Shown here one piece after another: positions 18,711-31,273 of a stretch of DNA of 64,000 bases. The notes beneath the pieces were generated by a model. It was given only the letters and a program-made list of their open reading frames with translations, had not been told where the DNA came from and searched no databases. The DNA lies in contig JBCNJP010000003.1 in NCBI GenBank assembly GCA_039602395.1, forward strand, positions 15,161,167-15,225,166, in the 5' to 3' direction. The DNA comes from Deinandra increscens subsp. villosa (Eukaryota > Streptophyta > Magnoliopsida > Asterales > Asteraceae). Numbering within the stretch: the stretch's first letter is position 1; the number at the start of each line of letters is the position of its first letter. The translations under genes were made by a program, and so were the position numbers.

Positions 18711-21700
18711 GCTTGTTTTTAAAGTTGTAACAATGCAATGTAAATAACAATGCAAGTGATCTTTATGCAAGAGCTAATCATAGTAGTAAGATAGCCAAAA
18801 TGATTCTTTAGAGAATCAATTACAGTTATATATAAAATAAGTGTGAAATTTATAAAATGTGCACCTTTAAGCTATTGGCCTTCAAAATAAGCTTCTTTCT
18901 ACAGAGATCCTTCTAACAATTCTTGTTTTTCCTTTGATCTCTTGAGAGGTGGTTGTGGTTGTTGTTACTGTAGTGAGTTTTGACCGTGTTTCCTCATTAA
19001 CTTGCATGCAGGTGTGTATGGTGGTGGAGGTTGCAGGAGCAAAGATATATGTTACCACTACAGTTACCCTTAAAATATGATGTAACCGACCAAGTTTGAC
19101 AGAGATAAAATTGAAAACAAACTAAAGACCAAATCACATAAAACTGAAACACAGTAAATATCGAGCTAAAGGGCATCAGCAAAAATCATTAGTAACATAA
19201 TATGCTTAAGTGGATGCAATACAGGTTACATATAAAAAACACTACTCATGGTTGTCTATTGTATACTTCTTTTTTCGAAATAACATAAGTAAAAATATTA
19301 CATCTCATAAGCAATACTAATACGTTTGATGTAAAGTTTCAAATGATTTTATTTCATGCATCCTTTGAATACATGAGTAAAATTTTAAACTTTGAACTCT
19401 CCTATTGAAATTGGTATTATACAATACACGGTATTAAGAGTTAATGTGTACTTGCAATAAGGAAAAACAAATCAGTGAAAACAAACCAATAAAACATAAG
19501 AATATATCACTAAATCGCGACAAAAAAAAGGAAGAGGCAAATAGTCTAAGGAGATTCATGGAACAGCATAGAACATAAAACTATTGAATTGTGAGTTGGC
19601 AATTGAAGCTACTAAAAATAAAACAAAGCAATATGCATGCCTTTAGGGTAACAAAACTTCTACTACATGTATGTAAACTTTCCCCTGATTTATATCATTC
19701 AAAAATACATAATGAGTGCAAGATGTGAATAAAAGCATACCTTCATATTGAGTAATTGGATTATCGAGGCTGCCCACCTCACCAAATTGGCCTCCACTCA
19801 TATTTGTCATCAGAATAACCGAATGGTAACAATTTTGAACGTGTTTGCTCCTGTATCCTCAACACGTATTTGACAGCTTTCCATACTCCCAACTCTGCGG
19901 ATAGCACACACGCAACAAATATGAACATAAAACTAAAGAAAGGTGAAACTTTACATAAAATAAAACAGTAAAAGTGTAATACACATGGCTAATAGTACAA
20001 TACCATTTTCACCAATATGAATCCACATACATACAGATTTATACTTTAACACACACACTTAACATAAAGAAAAACACACACATATTTACATACATCCTAT
20101 ATATGGTTATATGGGGTACAAAGTCTTTGAAAAAAATAATAAAAAATTTCGGTTTCATGGTTCCTTAACGGGTCAGACTGGTAACCAACTGGAACCGAAA
20201 AATGGAAAATGGTAGAACTGAGAACCGACTTGTTATCATAAGGAAAATATTTTATAATCGAGTCAACATGTGATTTTGCTTGAGGAATTCCAAATTCTTC
20301 ATAGTCCAATAATGTATTGCATAAATCAAGAAATAAAACTAAAGAAATTATGTGATTTTACTTGAGGAATTCCAAATTTTTCATAGTCTAATAATGTTAA
20401 TGGCAAGCTTGGATCCAATAATGTATCACATAAATCAAGAAGTAATGTATTACATAATTAAAGAAATATTACATGTTGAACACATATTGATTAACTGAAT
20501 GAACATGAATATAAGAAATTAAGAATTGATGAAATCAATTAAAAAATGTTGAAATCAGCATCTAAACTGACACATATTCCAAATTCATAAGAAAATGCAC
20601 CATTATGAAATACCCATAAGCTGCATCTGGTGGTGCAAGGAATGCGTACAAAGATGTGTTCTACAGAATCTATAGACATGTACTGTATACACACAAATAT
20701 ATGTACTGTAAGGAATACACACAAATATACGTACCGTAAGGAATACACACAAATACCTAAAAGCTGCATTGAAATTGCCAAGCAAACCTGACAATAGTGA
20801 ATTAGCCTAAAGACTTTATCAGTTATAGTAAACATCAGAAACCAAATCCATCAAAAGTAAAGAAAAAAAAGTAGTTGAAATTAGAGAAATGACCTTGATT
20901 ATATGCAAGAAGTTCAATCATAATCCACAATGTATAAAATATATAACTGACTGATAGTGCATAACTACCTGGAAACACTTTTAATTTCTTGAGTTAAAGA
21001 TCTTCAACTGCGAAAAGGTTACATAGCTTTGGCCATTGAGAAAGTATTGCTATCATCAATTTATAAACAATCCATATATGAGTCCTACAATGAAAGTTAG
21101 ATTGCTAAAAGTTGGTTGTTATCCCCTGCCTGCTTGTTGCATATGATGTAAATACATTTCAATTTTGATATCTCAGTTTAGTAGCGGATTGCAACTGTCT
21201 TTTTATTTTATCGTGTTTATTTCATATTGTGCATCTAAGCAAATATGTGTATAAAAACACCATATCAGTAGAAAACCAACCATGCAAGCAAAGCCGAAAA
21301 GTTAGGTAAAAGATTGGGAGAAAACGCAATGTCTATTGAAAATCAAATATACAATGACAGTTAAAACTCAAATCCGGAAGCAAAGTAGAAAAATTAGACG
21401 CAGAAAGTGAAGTTATAAACACTTTCTTTCCCATTTTTACTTCTCCCTTTTCTCTTTTTACTTTCTTTCTTCTTCTACGATTTTCGTTTTTGATGATGTT
21501 TCGTTTACTTCGTAGTTGCGGTAGTCTACGTTCGTAAAAAAAAAATGGGAAAGAAAGTAAAAGAATAAAACACAAAAGTCTTAAGACTTTTAACCTCTGT
21601 CTATATGTTGTATATGATTCAAACAACTTTGAATCATAATATTCAATAAAAGATACCAACTGGTTTTGATATTTTTTTTTAGAAAACACACCATCAGCAT

Positions 21701-22387
21701 TTCGAAATTGTCAATATATGTTTGAAATGTTGATGTAAATAATGTTACAGATAGTTTTGAGTTATAATAAAACATAAAAGTTTCAAGACTTTTAACCTCT
21801 GTCTATATGTAGTATATGATTCAAGTAGCTTTGAATCATAATATTCAAGTTTGGTAAAAGATAGGAACTGGTTTTGATATTTTTTTTAGAAAACACACCA
21901 TCAGCCACTAAAAATCATGTAAGAAATCTAAAGACTTAATGAAAGGTAACCACACATAACATTTCAAAATAGTTATCACTTTATATTCTAGTTATAGTCT
22001 TAATAACCAAAATCATAACCAAGAAGATTATAAGAAAAACTTCATTAGGAACAACTAAAAGAAGTGGCATAGAACAATCTTAACAACATATTGTGAAGCA
22101 TTAATAAACTCAAAAACCACAATCAATAAGTAATAGTCATTTATATTCTGACATTTAAAGTAAATGGCAAGGAATAAACATAAAAGCCAAAATTTGTCAA
22201 TCATAATCACAAAACAGAAATATAGAAAAATCTTGATACAAACGAAAAGTAACTTAATTGTACAGACATGAAAATAAAAAATCGTAAGCGTGAAAGCAGA
22301 AAACGCAAATTAGAAGCACGGAACTAACAATCAACAACTAATGGCACACGATTTTGTCAACAAATAAATAGAACCTATTGAGAAGAC
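18711..22387. other. AT-rich Helitron interior without a supported gene (copy 1)
   Basis: Short frames only. Possible exon-like blocks on the minus strand are 19743-19896 (flanked by AG and GTATGC) and 20097-20309, but I recognise neither. Local duplications are present: TGATTTTACTTGAGGAATTCCAAATT-like blocks at about 20270 and 20355, CACAAATATACGTACC-like units at 20690-20755, and a ~90-bp repeat with AAGACTTTTAACCTCTGTCT at 21580 and 21785. Confidence 0.5.
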
Positions 22388-22576
22388 CTAAAATTCAAAG
22401 AAAACGGAACATGCATGAAGAAGAGAGCATACGGCCGGAGAAACGAACAGGAAGGTAATAAGGCGGGGAATTGAAGCTGCAAAGTAAAGAAAGTATCGAT
22501 CAGAAACAAAAATCGTAGAAGTAAAGAAATTGTGCTTACATTGTCGCCGGCGAACAGAGATAAAAACGGAGGACAT
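22388..22576 (-). CDS. Possible first exons of a captured gene (copy 1)
   Basis: The minus-strand ATG at 22576 opens MSSVFISVRRRQ, followed by a plausible donor (AAT-GTAAGC). An acceptor (TTTGCAG) then leads to sequence coding SIPRLITFLFVSPAVCSLLH and a stop at 22388. The upstream region is GC-rich with CTCTC tracts, like a plant 5' UTR. The N-terminus is Arg-rich and hydroxylated-residue-rich, as in organelle transit peptides, but I do not recognise the protein. It may be the 5' end of a host gene carried by the Helitron. Confidence 0.3.
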   Translation of the reverse strand: MSSVFISVRRRQCKHNFFTSTIFVSDRYFLYFAASIPRLITFLFVSPAVCSLLHACSVFFEF

Positions 22577-22578
22577 AC

Positions 22579-22790
22579 GAATCGGCAGCCGGTGGTAGCG
22601 CCGCCGAACGTCTCGATCTAAGGAATGAGAGGAAGTGTTGAAGAGATGTCGAAACGGTGCCCTAATGTTTGTGCGTCGGTTTACGGCTGTGAATCGGCAG
22701 CCGGTGGTGGCGCCGCCGAACGTCTCGATCTAAGGAATGAGAGGAAGTGTTGAAGAGATGAGAGAACGGTGCCCTAATATTTGTGAGAGA
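22579..22790. repeat. 112-bp tandem duplication in a GC-rich promoter-like region (copy 1)
   Basis: GAATCGGCAGCCGGTGGT starts at 22579 and again at 22691, and the rest of the unit (CGCCGCCGAACGTCTCGATC, AGGAAGTGTTGAAGAGATG) repeats with few changes. It is conserved in copy 2 at about 36068-36280. Confidence 0.85.
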
Positions 22791-22923
22791 GATGAGAGAA
22801 CTCTCCACCTAAGGAGTGTGAGGGAGTGTGGCAGCAACCAATTGGCTGTAAAAAAATAGTTGTCAAATTCTCAGTGGCTAAAACCTAGTAGAGTATTTTG
22901 TCTCACAAAGAATGAATTCAAAA

Positions 22924-24702
22924 AAATAGTTGTCAAATTCTCAGTGGCTAAAACCAATTGGCTGTAAAAAAAATGGTTTTCACGGTTTTCCAAACTCGGA
23001 GAGGTTTTCATTATATCCCTCCCCTATATATATATATATAGGGGATGGAATTAAAATTAACCCATCTTAAATGTAATAACTAAATAACTTCCATCCAATG
23101 GTTCAAAAGCTTCACGAAGCACCAGATCATGCCACATGGCTATTTTTTTATTTTAATGTAAAAGGGTAAATTTGACATTTTACAATAACATAAAAACACC
23201 CCATTTCATTTTAAATTGTCCATAACTTTTTTATACTTTGTCGGATTTTTATAAAAATTGCACCATTAAACTCGTCGTATTTTTCTCTTTAATTCCGTTA
23301 TAGTCACGACATTTTATGTTATCGTTTTCTTAAACATACAAACTAGCACTAGTGTTACAACCACTAGCAATATTGTCACACTGATGCTATAACTATTAAC
23401 AATAAAAAAAATTACATCCATACACTTATAAACTAGTAGCATCGATATGCATAGAAACACTGGTCGCTACACACTAATGCTACTACTTAAGTACAACTAC
23501 ATATGAATATTTACAACTATGGTCAATAACTACAACCAATCTCAATATTACAACCAATAGCACTAGTGTTATTGATATAAACATTAGTGTCTTAACTAGT
23601 AAGAGTGATGTAATGATCACTAAACACCATTGCTGCTACTTAAAACCCCAATTCAAACAAATAATTTCATAAAACATCATAAGATACCCAAACAAATAGA
23701 TTACAAATATACACATTGTTGTGATTATACAAACAAAGCATAAAAAATACACAAAACCATAATGTACAACCAAATATACACAATTTACCAACTTCAAAGC
23801 ATAAAAACACAAAACCAATACATCGACTTATTGTGCCCGGAATGAACATTTATCCAAACTTTTATCAACGAAATATATTAGGAAAAATCAAAATAACTTG
23901 TAAAATTTACAAAGAAATACACAAAGAGAAGACTCGGTGCATAGGAAAAATCAAAATAACTTATAAAATTTACAAAGAAATACACAAAGGTAAGTATTAA
24001 ATGTTGAGATGAGTCGGTGCATCCGTGCATCTTACGGCCCGGAAAATCAATCCACGAAGGTAAATGGTTATCATAAAAAACCACAAGGTTTAAAAATTAT
24101 ACAAATTGCAAAAAATCATATACTTTGCGAGAAGAGCACCAGTAATAGCAGAGAACATTAGAAGCATGGATATGAAGAGTACTAGTAGCAGAGATTATTA
24201 GAAGCTTCTTTATCCTTCTGACATTCTCCAACTCCTTATCTTCGATTACATTACGTTCTTCTTAAAAGCTTCTTAGAGGTTAATTTACAGCAAAAGCTTC
24301 ACTAATCGGAGATATATGATCGATAAATTGCTCCAGATATTAGTGGATATGTGTTCTCCGTGGCATTAATGTTGAATCGCAAGTATGAAACGCAGAATTG
24401 AATGACACGTGACGATGACGAGGATGAGCCGATGATGATGGAGTAGCGGGTATGGATCGCGCAGAGAGAAAGAGGATGATGAATCTGTTGTTGTGTGAAA
24501 GAGGTATGAACCAGATCTAGATCTAGAAGGATATAGAGAAAGAGAATATGGTGTTTTTACGTTATTGCCCCTCTTCCATTCTCAGCCACAAAAGCACAAC
24601 TAAAATAATCAAATTAATTATAGCCATCGGATCAGATTCATGAACTAATAGGATGTAGTTAATGGGTTATCTCATTTAGTTGGGGTTATTATTGATTCCT
24701 CT

Positions 24703-24746
<44 letters not shown>

Positions 24747-24863
24747 AAAACTTTTGTTTCAATAAAAAATTATTTTTTCTTCAAATAATTAATTAATTAA
24801 TTATAATGGTGATTATCCATATAATAAATATCTTTTATTTATTGTCATGAAAATACAAATACT
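22924..24863. other. Non-duplicated spacer between the two large repeats
   Basis: It contains no gene. 22924-22970 repeats the preceding Helitron end. 22972-23030 matches the right end of the foldback element at 50045-50100. 23039-24707 is flanked by related inverted ends: TATAGGGGATGGAATTAA on the left and, reversed, TATAGGGAGAGGAATCAA on the right. It sits in a TA repeat and so may be a non-autonomous DNA transposon. A ~65-bp direct duplication (AAATCAAAATAACTTGTAAA and on) lies at 23881-24000. Confidence 0.55.
23039..24707. mobile_element. Putative non-autonomous TIR transposon in a TA microsatellite
   Basis: The terminal ~50 bp are imperfect inverted repeats (TATAGGG(G/A)(A/G)(T/A)GGAAT...AACCC). 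No transposase is visible. The TA-repeat context hides any target duplication. The longest frames are about 60-68 codons and are not recognisable. Confidence 0.4.
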
Positions 24864-25399
24864 AATTAAGGTGATGATTATCCTTACAATAATTGTTATT
24901 TTATTTATTGCCATAAATATCTTTTATTTATTGTTATGCATATACAAATTAAAAAAAAAACTAAAAATAAGAAGATATGATTTGGTAGGGAAAACAATTG
25001 TGAGTTTGAATGTGGGAATACCATGTGTCAAAAAAAATCCTTTGATATAATAGTATGATTAATATAAATCATGATTCTAATATTTAATAAATATACATTT
25101 GGTATAGAAAATAATTAAATATATATATATATATATAAATCATATTTTTCTATATTACATGTTAAATATAAAATATTAAAGAATATATTTATATGTTAGG
25201 TATATAAAACCGGGTGGTATTAGCATTTATATAATAGTGGTAAAAAGGCAAGTTTACATCAGCTTCGTAGAGTCCCGAACCTAGCTTTCCCCTCACCAAA
25301 CCTGCAAATCGTGATCTCAAATCACGTTTTCACCATTTGTGAAAACATTAATTTTTTGACACCATTTTTGTAAATAAAAAATTAAGAAAACACTATTTC

Positions 25400-25582
25400 T
25401 GAAAAAGTTCCAAAAATGTACATGGGGTTACTCTGACTAGACACAAGCTAGTATCGATTAAAGAGTAGTTGTGAAACGGCTTATTAGGATCAAATGTGGT
25501 GCGATCAAATGGACTTGCTGTACAACAAAAAAAGAAAAAGAATAAAGTCATGAATTTTTGTTTCTTTATTAGGCCATTCGTA
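25400..25582 (+). repeat. Internal direct repeat, left member (copy 2)
   Basis: Counterpart of 11903-12086; its partner is 31100-31273. Confidence 0.85.
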
Positions 25583-25900
25583 AAAGAAAGAAAAAAGTTT
25601 TTGTTATAAATCCTCCGTAAAAACGTACAATAAGAGAATGTTTTAACAAATATCATCTTATTATACGGTTTCTTTTTTCCTATTATCACTTGAGTTAAAA
25701 GTTATTGTGTAATATAAATATTGTTATATATGAGTCGCTATTTTTTAATGTAAACGTATACGAATATAACATATTTTTAGATACAAATAATAAAAGAATA
25801 TAAATGATTATACATCGTTTGAGAACAAAAAATAATAAATTTAACAACCCACTAATTAACAAAATGAACTTCGCTTCCTGAATGCTTTATACTAAACCTA

Positions 25901-27444
25901 TTAGTTAGCCTTAAGAAGCGCTTGAAGAATATCACCGCCCATGTCATCCGCAAAGGCAAACGTATGACCTCCACCAACAACCTCATGATACTTGATCCAT
26001 CCAAGTTGTTGGGCTATATAACGTTGTAGTGACACAGGCACAATCCTATCCTCATCACCCATCCATAAGTGAACGGATCCATTACTATTCTGAAATGGGT
26101 TTTCAAGATCGAGCGGATCGAATTCCCAATTACCCCATCCAATATTCATGTCACGATGGATAGACTCGAATTCTCCTTGTAGCCTCGGTTGTGTTTGCAT
26201 CAACTTCAGCTTCATAACACAAAAGACGAGGACTATATAAGTATATAAATAAATATAATTTATTTGAATAAAATTTAGTGTACTGACTCATTGATATTAG
26301 AAATGGTCTTATCATATGTGATTTTTGAGACAAAATACAGTGAGGTGCTCATGAGACGGTACCTGATTTGGATCTGTTATCATGGCATTTAGCTTTGCTA
26401 CAACTTCCACATCCGCGGGAGAAAAAACAGCAGGGTTTTGGGTAATAACAGAAAAACCAGGAAACCATGATTGAGTGTTCCACCAGTAGGTGAGCCATGG
26501 TAGGTAGTGAGCTACTCGCAAAGACCATTGATCCTGTTGAAGCTGTCGAGAATATGCTTCGCTGGTTAAGTTAGAAGGTAGGTTATGCCACCAGTAATTG
26601 ACTGCAGGAGAAATAAGAATCGCCCCTTGAAGCCTGTTTTATAAGGAAATATAAAACCGTTATTTTTTGTAATTAATGATGCTTCAAAATATATAAGCCT
26701 ATCAAGTTTTATATATAAGCATACCTATGAGGGATATATTTTAGGCAAGACCATATGACTTCACCACCCATAGAGTAACCAGCCACATAGAATTTTTCTC
26801 CAAGATTCAACTCATCGGCAAGCTCCTCGATATCCAATGCTAAGCTTTTTACAGTTCGCTTGGGGTCCGGGTCACTTTCTCCATAACCAGGCCGATCTAA
26901 TGCAACGATATACACTCCAAGTTCTTCAATAACAGCCTGCAGGAATTATCGAGATCAATTATTTACTTACTCATACACTACGGAAAATGAATTAGCTAGA
27001 TCGTGGAATGGAAGAAGACATACCGGTGAGGCTGAAAATTCAAAAGGATTCTGGTACTTGCTACAGTCGAAGCAGTGGACGTATATTATTTTAGATTTCG
27101 CTTCATCTTTTTGAACACCTGATTCTTTATATGATAAATGTCTTCCATCACGAAGTTTTATCCTTGGGGAGGTCAAAGATCCCAACTTTGTGGGAGGTGG
27201 TGGAAGAGTTGTTTGATAAGCCCATGCACAAAACTCCGCAAACAAAACTAGGAGTAATATCTTCAAAACTCCTGGAACGCAAGACATTTGACATAATTAT
27301 ATATTGTTTAAGATCATCGTCTATCATCTTTACTTATAAGCTTTCAAAGATGAAATTAACTGACAAAACAAACTCACCGGAGGAGGAATAATCCAATTTA
27401 TATTTCCTGGCATGCGACGAAAAGCTTTTTTTCCCATCCGACAT
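25901..27444 (-). CDS. Alpha/beta-hydrolase superfamily protein, copy 2, intact
   Basis: Five exons on the minus strand join in frame: 27378-27444, 27024-27271, 26725-26936, 26363-26633 and 25901-26209, all with GT/AG introns, giving 368 residues. The 67-bp first exon (MSDGKKSF...) supplies the start. Residues ~25-41 are hydrophobic (KILLLVLFAEFCAWAY), a signal anchor or signal peptide. SPRIKLRDGR, DRPGYGESDPDP, the nucleophile motif GYSMGG (Ser160), GDED (Asp320) and GGGH (His348) mark a plant alpha/beta-hydrolase subfamily of about 330-400 aa; the substrate is unknown. The usual oxyanion-hole His-Gly reads His88-Cys89. The exon 5 acceptor is the least certain site. It has no gene neighbours except its disabled duplicate 13.5 kb upstream. 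Confidence 0.88.
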
Positions 27445-27575
27445 TGTTGATGCAATGTTGAGACTAAGAAAAATATAAGTGAACTTTGTATGTGAAAAGA
27501 ACAAGCTGGTATTGAGAAAGAAAGAAAGAATGCTATGATAGGATATATAGATAGATATACATGATTTGTGGCTTC

Positions 27576-27589
27576 GGATATATATAGTG
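27576..27589 (-). promoter_or_regulatory. Candidate TATA box of hydrolase copy 2
   Basis: CACTATATATATCC on the minus strand, about 135 bp before the ATG, is identical to that of copy 1. Confidence 0.4.
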
Positions 27590-27659
27590 TACGTAATCTT
27601 CTAGCTAATTGAAAGAGAAATTAACCAGCATCCTATCCTATGAAGCTTACAGGAAGCTA

Positions 27660-28780
27660 GGTTGCTTTCATTGACCACAAATATATTCTAAATTGATGGT
27701 CATTCAAAATCATTATTTTTTAATTCCCATATGACTTGACTTGACTTGACTGCCCTCCATTCTTATTTGTTTTGTGATAGCCTGAGAGGAGGTAAAAAAA
27801 AAAGAGACTAATATAATTAAAAACGTTTCTTTATGACATAATTCTTTTAATCTAAATAATACTTATACTAATCTTGTTATTAATTATCTACTACTTTTTA
27901 TTGATCTTCATTTGTCGTTTTAATGATATAGCGGGCCTATTCCTCAAGTGCGATTGAGACAAGATCCCCGTAATCCTCATTATACGGAGAGGCTTAGGGC
28001 TTTGTAGGAGCGACCTTGATCTAGAGGCCGGTGCGAAGCACCCTAACTCAGCACGTGTGTGTCATGGGCGATTATCACCATGCACCGCTTTACTAGTGCA
28101 CGTAGCTCTTCAAAATGTCCTGAGCCACTTGAGAGCACCTTTATATTTTGACTTGGTGCGCTAGATCTGGGACAAACAAGTGGTGCAACCAAAATGAGAG
28201 GGCATGGAATCGGACGGCATGCACGCCGGTTTGATCCGCGACTTAGGTACATGACGGATCAAGAGGTAACCTGGATAGCCACTGTAAAACCCAACAGTAA
28301 TAGAATAATGTTTAAAAAATGTCATCTTATTTTATCTTATTGTCACTAAAATTACAACTTATTGTGTGATATAAGTTTGTTATGCATAACTTGATACATT
28401 TTATTGCAAACACATATACGAATATTGCTTATTTTTAAATAAAAAGAATAACAAATGAGTATAGTGATTAATATACATCATGGAGAACAAAATACAATCA
28501 ATTTAACAAACCGCTTAACAAAAGAAAAGAAAATAAATGTAGTTTATGACATTGGGTGGGTTGGAGGGTGGTGGTTCTTGTTAAAGGATGACAGGTTAAA
28601 GCCATCCTCGTCCAAACCTAATCGAACATATTACCGAACACGGTAGTGGATGGTGGCATGCGGTGGGAGTGGTCAGGTTTTGACGCTAAGCGACGTAGAG
28701 GTTCGAGTTTAAGAGGGAGGGAGATGAAGATGTGTTTGGCACAACACAGATCTGTATACGTTTTTGTTTTTACATCTCGA
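27660..28780. other. Intergenic DNA with unidentified GC-richer block (copy 2)
   Basis: Counterpart of 14160-15290. The GC-richer part is about 27925-28285. No gene is recognised. Confidence 0.5.
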
Positions 28781-28789
28781 AACCGTAAG

Positions 28790-29006
28790 GTGGCGACATG
28801 TCGCTGCGGCAGTTTAATAGAAACTCGTCGTCTGTGTTTTCTACAAAAAAACTATATTAAAAATAATACCATAAACCTTAAGTGGCGACTTGTCACCACT
28901 AAATTTAAAACTCGTTTAAGGCTTTTCGTGAGAAGGAAATAGGATATTAAAAAAAACAAAACCCTATTACCTTCGGTGTCGACATGTTACTACCTTAGGT
29001 TATTTT

Positions 29007-29053
<47 letters not shown>

Positions 29054-29183
29054 TTTTATCAAACCTTGAATTAAAAGAAAATATAAAAAAACTAAACTAA
29101 GTCTATGGTGATATTATGTCGCCACCATAGGTTTATAGAATATGGAAACTTTCTCGCTTAATCTAGTGGCGACATGTCACCAC
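28790..29183. repeat. Array of five GTGGCGAC palindromes (copy 2)
   Basis: Units lie at 28790-28807, 28882-28899, 28976-28993, 29107-29126 and 29166-29183. Several have point changes relative to copy 1 (for example ATTATGTCGCC for ACATGTCGCC in the fourth unit). The AT microsatellite inside is shorter than in copy 1. Confidence 0.7.
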
Positions 29184-29929
29184 TCTAGTCAAAATTATCA
29201 TTTTTTCTGGAAACCATCCCCACAAGTTTTCGACACCAAAACTCTAGTCAAAATAATATTAAATTGGAGAGGAGTATTCTCTACTACACGAGATTATGTA
29301 TCTCTTGTTGTTTCTACACCATCATCTTCACTTTCTTTAAATTTTATTTACACCTAATTGACGCAATGTCATCTCAGGTGCGAGTGTTATTTTCGGCGGT
29401 ACAATATACTATTCTGGCTGTTGTACCCTAGGACATAGAAGGGTGCTCATGTGGATAACTGAAATCCGATTTAAGGGCCTCATGTTTTGGCACGATCCTC
29501 AACCACCTTTAACGATTTAGTTTGCTCAAGTATTGTAGCGGGGTTGGAACTTGGAGATTCAAGATACTAATACTTGTCGAGAAAGATGATATTTATGATT
29601 CAAGACCGTTGAAGGTTAACCCTTTGAGCACCCAACATGTTGAATATTTATGGAAAATAGTACATATACGTTTTTCTAAAATTTATTTTATCATCTTTTT
29701 GTTTTGTATATAGTATAAGTGTTACACATTCCCATGTATATGGTATAAGTGTTACACATTCCCATGTAAAATAACGAGATTATTGATATACGCCAAATGA
29801 TACATATTTTATATCAAATTATCATCACAATTATGATTATTTCAAGCTAACAACTAACGAAACAACCCAATAATGTTTCCTTTTGAGTTTTCTTAATCAG
29901 TCTAGGTCAAAATCATAAAAGAAGCAGAA

Positions 29930-31090
29930 AAAGATGAAAAACGCAAGAAAAACACGAAGCTTTGTAATTGAAGGCCATAAGCACGGCCCGTGCCTAGCCA
30001 GGCACGGCCCGTGCCCCATCCTTAGCCGCTAAATACAGTTGAAATTCTGTGAAACTAGCACACACGGCCCGTGCCACTGAAATGACACGGCACGTGCTTC
30101 CGTTAACTGACAGGCACAACCCGTGCCCCTGACGCTCACGGCCCGTGCCCGTGAAGCCCATGACCCGTGCCTCTGCCCTCCTTGCGATATCTGAAGATAT
30201 CCTACCAAGCACGGCCCGTGCCCACCTCCATTCTTGCCTATAAATAGCCAACTAAGTCTCCATTTCAAGGTGTGCCTAGTTGTGACAAGAGAAGATGGTT
30301 TAGACATGTTCTAACCAGCTTGATTTGGCTCAGCTGTGCTCCTATTTATCTATAATAAATGTAGTTTTTCTTCTTCTTGTTTTTGGTTTTCCAGTCTTTT
30401 AATCTTTCTATGTTTGTAAGAACCTTCACTTGATATGAAGTTGTTTAAGGTTTGTCTATGAGCCACTCACCTTCTGTTAAGCATATATTTAAATCAGACT
30501 TACGTTTGATTAAACTCGTACACTTACTTGAAAAAAACAAGCTTTTGGTAAAATAGTAAAATGAGCTTACGTAATTACCTTAAGGTAAGTACGGATGACT
30601 TTATGATTACTCTTCTAAATTGAAAGTGTATTATTAACCTTTTGGGACAAACGTGCTTTGAGTATTATAGACCATTTGAGAAGTTGAAAACTCATCAGTC
30701 GGACGAGTGACACCTGACTGGAGGACGATACATGATCCTAACGGTGACTCGCACCACATGCAAAGTAATACGTTCGTGAGTTTAATGTCTATGTAAACAA
30801 ATACGGATTTCACGCAAACTACTGCCTGAAGGTATTGGTTAGGATTGGGGGTTAGTAATGCTTTGTCACTTCATAGAATTCGGATAGATACATGTTTGAA
30901 CGACCATCAGTTAACTTACCACTGCTATATTGCTCCACGATGGGTGCATTTACTCGTGTTATGTGGTGAAATAGTAGTCATAAGTTAATCAAGTTTTATG
31001 AAATTAAAAGCTTATGTACAAAATGTGTCATCAATATTTCTATATTTTCATATACACCACACGCAGATATACTACAACCCGTATGATGAC
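29930..31090 (+). mobile_element. LTR remnant with GCACGGCCCGTGC array (copy 2)
   Basis: Counterpart of 16440-17600, including the CCTATAAATAGCC TATA element at about 30237-30249 and the same motif array at 29980-30230. Confidence 0.65.
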
Positions 31091-31099
31091 GTGAATTAC

Positions 31100-31273
31100 T
31101 GAAAAAAAATTCCGAAAAAATACATGGGGTTCTTCTGACTAGACACAAACTAGTATCGATTAAAGAGTAGTTGTGGAATGGTGTATTTGGATCAAATGTG
31201 GTGCGATCAAATGTACTTGTACAACAAAAAAGAAAAAAGACGTGAATTTTTGTTCTTTATTATGCCATTCGTA
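31100..31273 (+). repeat. Internal direct repeat, right member (copy 2)
   Basis: Counterpart of 17611-17784; it matches 25400-25582. Confidence 0.85.

Larger units (their letters stand above)
18668..22892 (-). mobile_element. Probable Helitron on the minus strand (copy 1)
   Basis: At the left, CCCGCGCGTTGCGGCGGGGA (18691-18710) forms the GC-rich hairpin typical of Helitron 3' ends read on the minus strand. The expected CTAG is degenerate. At the right, the minus strand begins TCTACTAGGTTTTAGCC at 22892, followed by a TGGTTGCTGCCAC motif as in plant Helitron 5' ends, though the preceding base is C, not the usual A. No helicase is inside, so it would be non-autonomous. It appears to carry gene pieces. 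Ends are inferred, not proven. Confidence 0.5.
11360..22923 (+). repeat. 11.56-kb segmental duplication, copy 1
   Basis: This stretch realigns base for base with 24864-36412 at an offset of about 13.49 kb. Every feature recurs in the same order and orientation; differences are scattered substitutions and length changes in AT microsatellites (compare 15514-15561 with 29008-29050). The left edge is the LINE poly(A) tail. The right edge is GAATTCAAAA, after which copy 1 continues into a rearranged repeat of its own last 40 bp and then unrelated DNA. Confidence 0.95.
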
